Shown in pieces: positions 11,749 to 13,628 of a DNA stretch of 13,628 bases. A program made the position numbers and the translations under genes. Positions within the stretch are counted from its first letter, which is position 1; each line of letters opens with the position of its first letter. A model generated the notes under the pieces. The model was given only the letters and a program-made list of their open reading frames with translations. It ran no database searches and was not told where the DNA came from. The DNA is from Deltaproteobacteria bacterium (lineage in GTDB: Bacteria; Desulfobacterota; Desulfofervidia; Desulfofervidales; DG-60): contig JAGGTC010000197.1 in the NCBI GenBank assembly GCA_021163945.1, forward strand, positions 1 through 13,628. Reading direction: 5' to 3'.

Positions 11749-13611
11749 TTGAGGGGTGGTTGGACTGGTAAGATCTTGAGGGTGGACTTGAGCAGGGGAA
11801 AATCCGTGGTTCAAGATCTCGATCCTAAAGCAGCGGTAGAATTCTTAGGAGGTAGAGGGCTAGCAATAAAGGCCCTTTGGGAGGAGTTAAGACCGGGAAC
11901 AGATCCCCTCTCGCCGGATAATCTCCTCATATTTGCCACTGGACCTCTTACAGGTTTAACCCTTCCAAGTAGCGGCAAGATGGTAATAGCAGCTAAATCC
12001 CCATTAACTGGTGGCTATGGAGATGGCAACATTGGCACCAAAGCCTCAGTACAGCTTAAGAAAGCAGGATATGATGCAGTTATAGTGTCAGGAAAAGCCG
12101 AAGAGCCATCTATGATAGTTATCGAGGATGACAATGTGGAGATAAAATCTGCCAAGGACCTCTGGGGTGTCACCACGTATAAAGCGCAGGATGAGCTTGA
12201 GAAGGAATATGGTAAGAACGCGGGCATCTTAGTCATAGGGCCAGCTGGGGAGAATCTAGTGAAGATCTCTGTAGTTACATCCGAGAAGGGTAGGGCCGGA
12301 GGAAGGCCCGGAATGGGAGCTGTCATGGGATCCAAGAACCTGAAAGCCCTAGTAGTTAAGGGAAGCAAGGAAATACCTTTAGACAACCCTAAAGAGTTGG
12401 CAAGATTAGGAGCAGAAGCTTATAAGGATGTGAAGTCAAAGGAGGCATACGATTTCTGGATTAGACAGGGAACCATGATGACCATTGAGTGGGCTCAAGA
12501 AAACAGTGCATTGCCTACCTACAACTTCAATGAAGCGGTTTTCGAGGGCTTCGACAAAATTGGAGGAAATGCCATGGAGAAGATATACAAGGTCTCTCAG
12601 AAAGGTTGTCCGAATTGTAATATGCCTTGTGGTAACATAACCGAGATAAAGGAGGGACCAAGTGAGGGGAGAACTACCGAATTGGATTATGAGAACGTAG
12701 CTATGAATGGGTCCAACTTGGGCATAGATAACATGAATTGGGTGATGAGCCTCAACTTGTATTCGGATGAGGCTGGGCTCGATGCCATCAGTATGGGTTC
12801 CGTCCTTGCTTTCGCAACTGAGGCAGTCGAGAAGGGCGTTCTCAGCAAAGAAGAAGTTGGTGTAAATCTGGAATGGGGTAATGGCCCGGCTATGTTGGAG
12901 CTCGCTAAAATGATAGTCAATAGGGAGGGCTTTGGTGATACATTAGCAGAAGGTGTGGCCAGAGCCGCTGCTAAGATAGGAAATGGTGCTGAAAGGTTTG
13001 CCATGCATATAAAGGGATTAGAAGTTTCTGCCTATGACTGCCATGCATACCTCGGAATGGCCCTTGCATATGGAACCAGTCCTATAGGAGCACATCATAA
13101 AGATGCTTGGTTCATTTCCATCGAGGTAAGAGAAGGCAGGGGTGTGGCCAGTAAGGAGAGGGTAGAGAAACTGATATGGATGCAGAACACCAGAGGAGGC
13201 TTCTTTGAGAGTTCGGTCACTTGCAGGCTCCCATGGGTAGAGGTTGGATTTGATCTAGAGTGGTATCCAAAGTTCCTAAAGGCAGCTACGGGTTTAGACA
13301 TGACATGGGAAGACCTCTACATAATATCAGACAGAATATATTCCCTGATAAGGGCCTTCTGGATAAGGGAGAAGGGTGGCTGGACTAGGAACATGGACTA
13401 TCCACCAGTCAAATGGTTTGAGCAGCCATTAACCAAAGGGCCACTAGCTGGAACTAAGCTCGATAGAGATTCCTATAACCAGATGCTGGACTGGTACTAT
13501 GAGCTCAGGGGATGGGACAGCAACGGGATACCTAGAAAGAGCACTTTAAGGAAGCTAGGTTTGGAGTACGTGATCCCTGAACTAGAGAAGGTCGTGAGCC
13601 TAAGCGAGTGA
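11749..13611 (+). CDS. aor: Aldehyde:ferredoxin oxidoreductase (tungsten/molybdenum, AOR family)
   Basis: AOR enzymes oxidise aldehydes to carboxylates in the cytosol and pass electrons to ferredoxin, using a bis-pterin tungsten (or molybdenum) centre and one [4Fe-4S] cluster. The 620-residue length fits AOR/FOR (about 605-620). The N-terminus GGWTGKILRVDLS and LGGRGLAIKAL are classic, as are GPLTGLTLPSSGK (65-77) and GGRPGMGAVMGSKNLKA (184-200). Cluster ligands are C287, C290 and C294 in CPNCNMPC plus C492 in SVTCRLPW. The probable active-site residues are E315 in LDYENVAMNG and H449/H450 in GAHHKDAW; the pterin motif DEAGLD is at 340-345. These positions track Pyrococcus AOR numbering closely. 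Substrate and metal (W or Mo) cannot be read from sequence. TTG 11749 is set by the strong ribosome site before it. A further ATG starts five bases after the stop; AOR genes are often followed by a MoaD-like gene, but only four codons are visible. Confidence 0.95.
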   Translation: MRGGWTGKILRVDLSRGKSVVQDLDPKAAVEFLGGRGLAIKALWEELRPGTDPLSPDNLLIFATGPLTGLTLPSSGKMVIAAKSPLTGGYGDGNIGTKASVQLKKAGYDAVIVSGKAEEPSMIVIEDDNVEIKSAKDLWGVTTYKAQDELEKEYGKNAGILVIGPAGENLVKISVVTSEKGRAGGRPGMGAVMGSKNLKALVVKGSKEIPLDNPKELARLGAEAYKDVKSKEAYDFWIRQGTMMTIEWAQENSALPTYNFNEAVFEGFDKIGGNAMEKIYKVSQKGCPNCNMPCGNITEIKEGPSEGRTTELDYENVAMNGSNLGIDNMNWVMSLNLYSDEAGLDAISMGSVLAFATEAVEKGVLSKEEVGVNLEWGNGPAMLELAKMIVNREGFGDTLAEGVARAAAKIGNGAERFAMHIKGLEVSAYDCHAYLGMALAYGTSPIGAHHKDAWFISIEVREGRGVASKERVEKLIWMQNTRGGFFESSVTCRLPWVEVGFDLEWYPKFLKAATGLDMTWEDLYIISDRIYSLIRAFWIREKGGWTRNMDYPPVKWFEQPLTKGPLAGTKLDRDSYNQMLDWYYELRGWDSNGIPRKSTLRKLGLEYVIPELEKVVSLSE

Positions 13612-13616
13612 AAGAT

Positions 13617-13628
13617 ATGAAGCTGAAG
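13617..13628 (+). CDS. Start of a further gene, cut by the window edge
   Basis: After the AOR stop, ATG AAG CTG AAG opens a frame that runs off the window. GAGTGA, overlapping the AOR stop codon, could act as its ribosome site. In many archaea a small MoaD/ThiS-like sulfur-carrier gene follows AOR, and such proteins often begin M-K-x-K. With four codons visible, the identity is a guess. Confidence 0.3.

Noticed and set aside
12015..12386. 123-codon open frame antisense to AOR (and similar antisense frames in most genes here)
   Set aside because: It mirrors the AOR coding frame, has no ribosome site and shows no domain; the sense frame is a strong family match.

Overview
The window reads as a gene-dense stretch of a thermophilic archaeal chromosome, probably of the TACK group; Korarchaeota-like is a guess. 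The signs are archaeal Shine-Dalgarno sites of the GAGGTG/GGAGGTG type, TATA-like boxes, heavy use of AGG/AGA/ATA codons, many TTG starts, and families typical of archaea (aldehyde:ferredoxin oxidoreductase, Mrp/NBP35 ATPase, PKD-repeat surface protein, a biotin-synthase-related radical SAM pair). I saw no tRNA, rRNA, CRISPR array, insertion sequence or phage gene. There is no gene-free stretch over 300 bases; the longest, 3566-3811, is described below.

Layout. 1-1340 (+): a SPASM-type radical SAM enzyme followed by a winged-helix regulator. 1477-2030 (+): an isochorismatase-family hydrolase broken by a one-base frameshift. 2033-3565 (-): a secreted, membrane-anchored protein with four PKD domains. 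3812-4973 (-): citrate synthase, split by a two-base frameshift in a GA repeat. 5118-5939 (-): Mrp/NBP35-type iron-sulfur carrier ATPase. 7084-8223 then 5978-7087 (-): a two-gene operon encoding a multi-pass membrane protein with an FHA domain and a Ser/Thr protein kinase with a C-terminal FHA-like domain, overlapping by ATGA. 8289-9956 (+): a large B12-binding-type radical SAM protein. 10758-11684 and 9959-10783 (-): two overlapping radical SAM genes resembling the pair annotated as biotin-synthase-related in archaea, which may be the two-component lipoyl synthase. 11749-13611 (+): a tungsten/molybdenum aldehyde:ferredoxin oxidoreductase, followed by the first four codons of another gene.

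How they may work together. Four radical SAM enzymes, an Fe-S carrier and an AOR point to an anaerobe rich in Fe-S and reduced ferredoxin. Citrate synthase and the putative lipoyl synthase fit central carbon metabolism, with lipoate serving 2-oxoacid dehydrogenase or glycine cleavage. The kinase/FHA pair is a compact phospho-signalling module. The most noteworthy items are that module, in which the membrane protein keeps an intact phosphothreonine-binding FHA while the kinase's own FHA has lost key residues; the radical SAM pair; the loss of the second CxxC cysteine in Mrp; and two frameshifts, both in dinucleotide repeats, which may be natural or sequencing artefacts.
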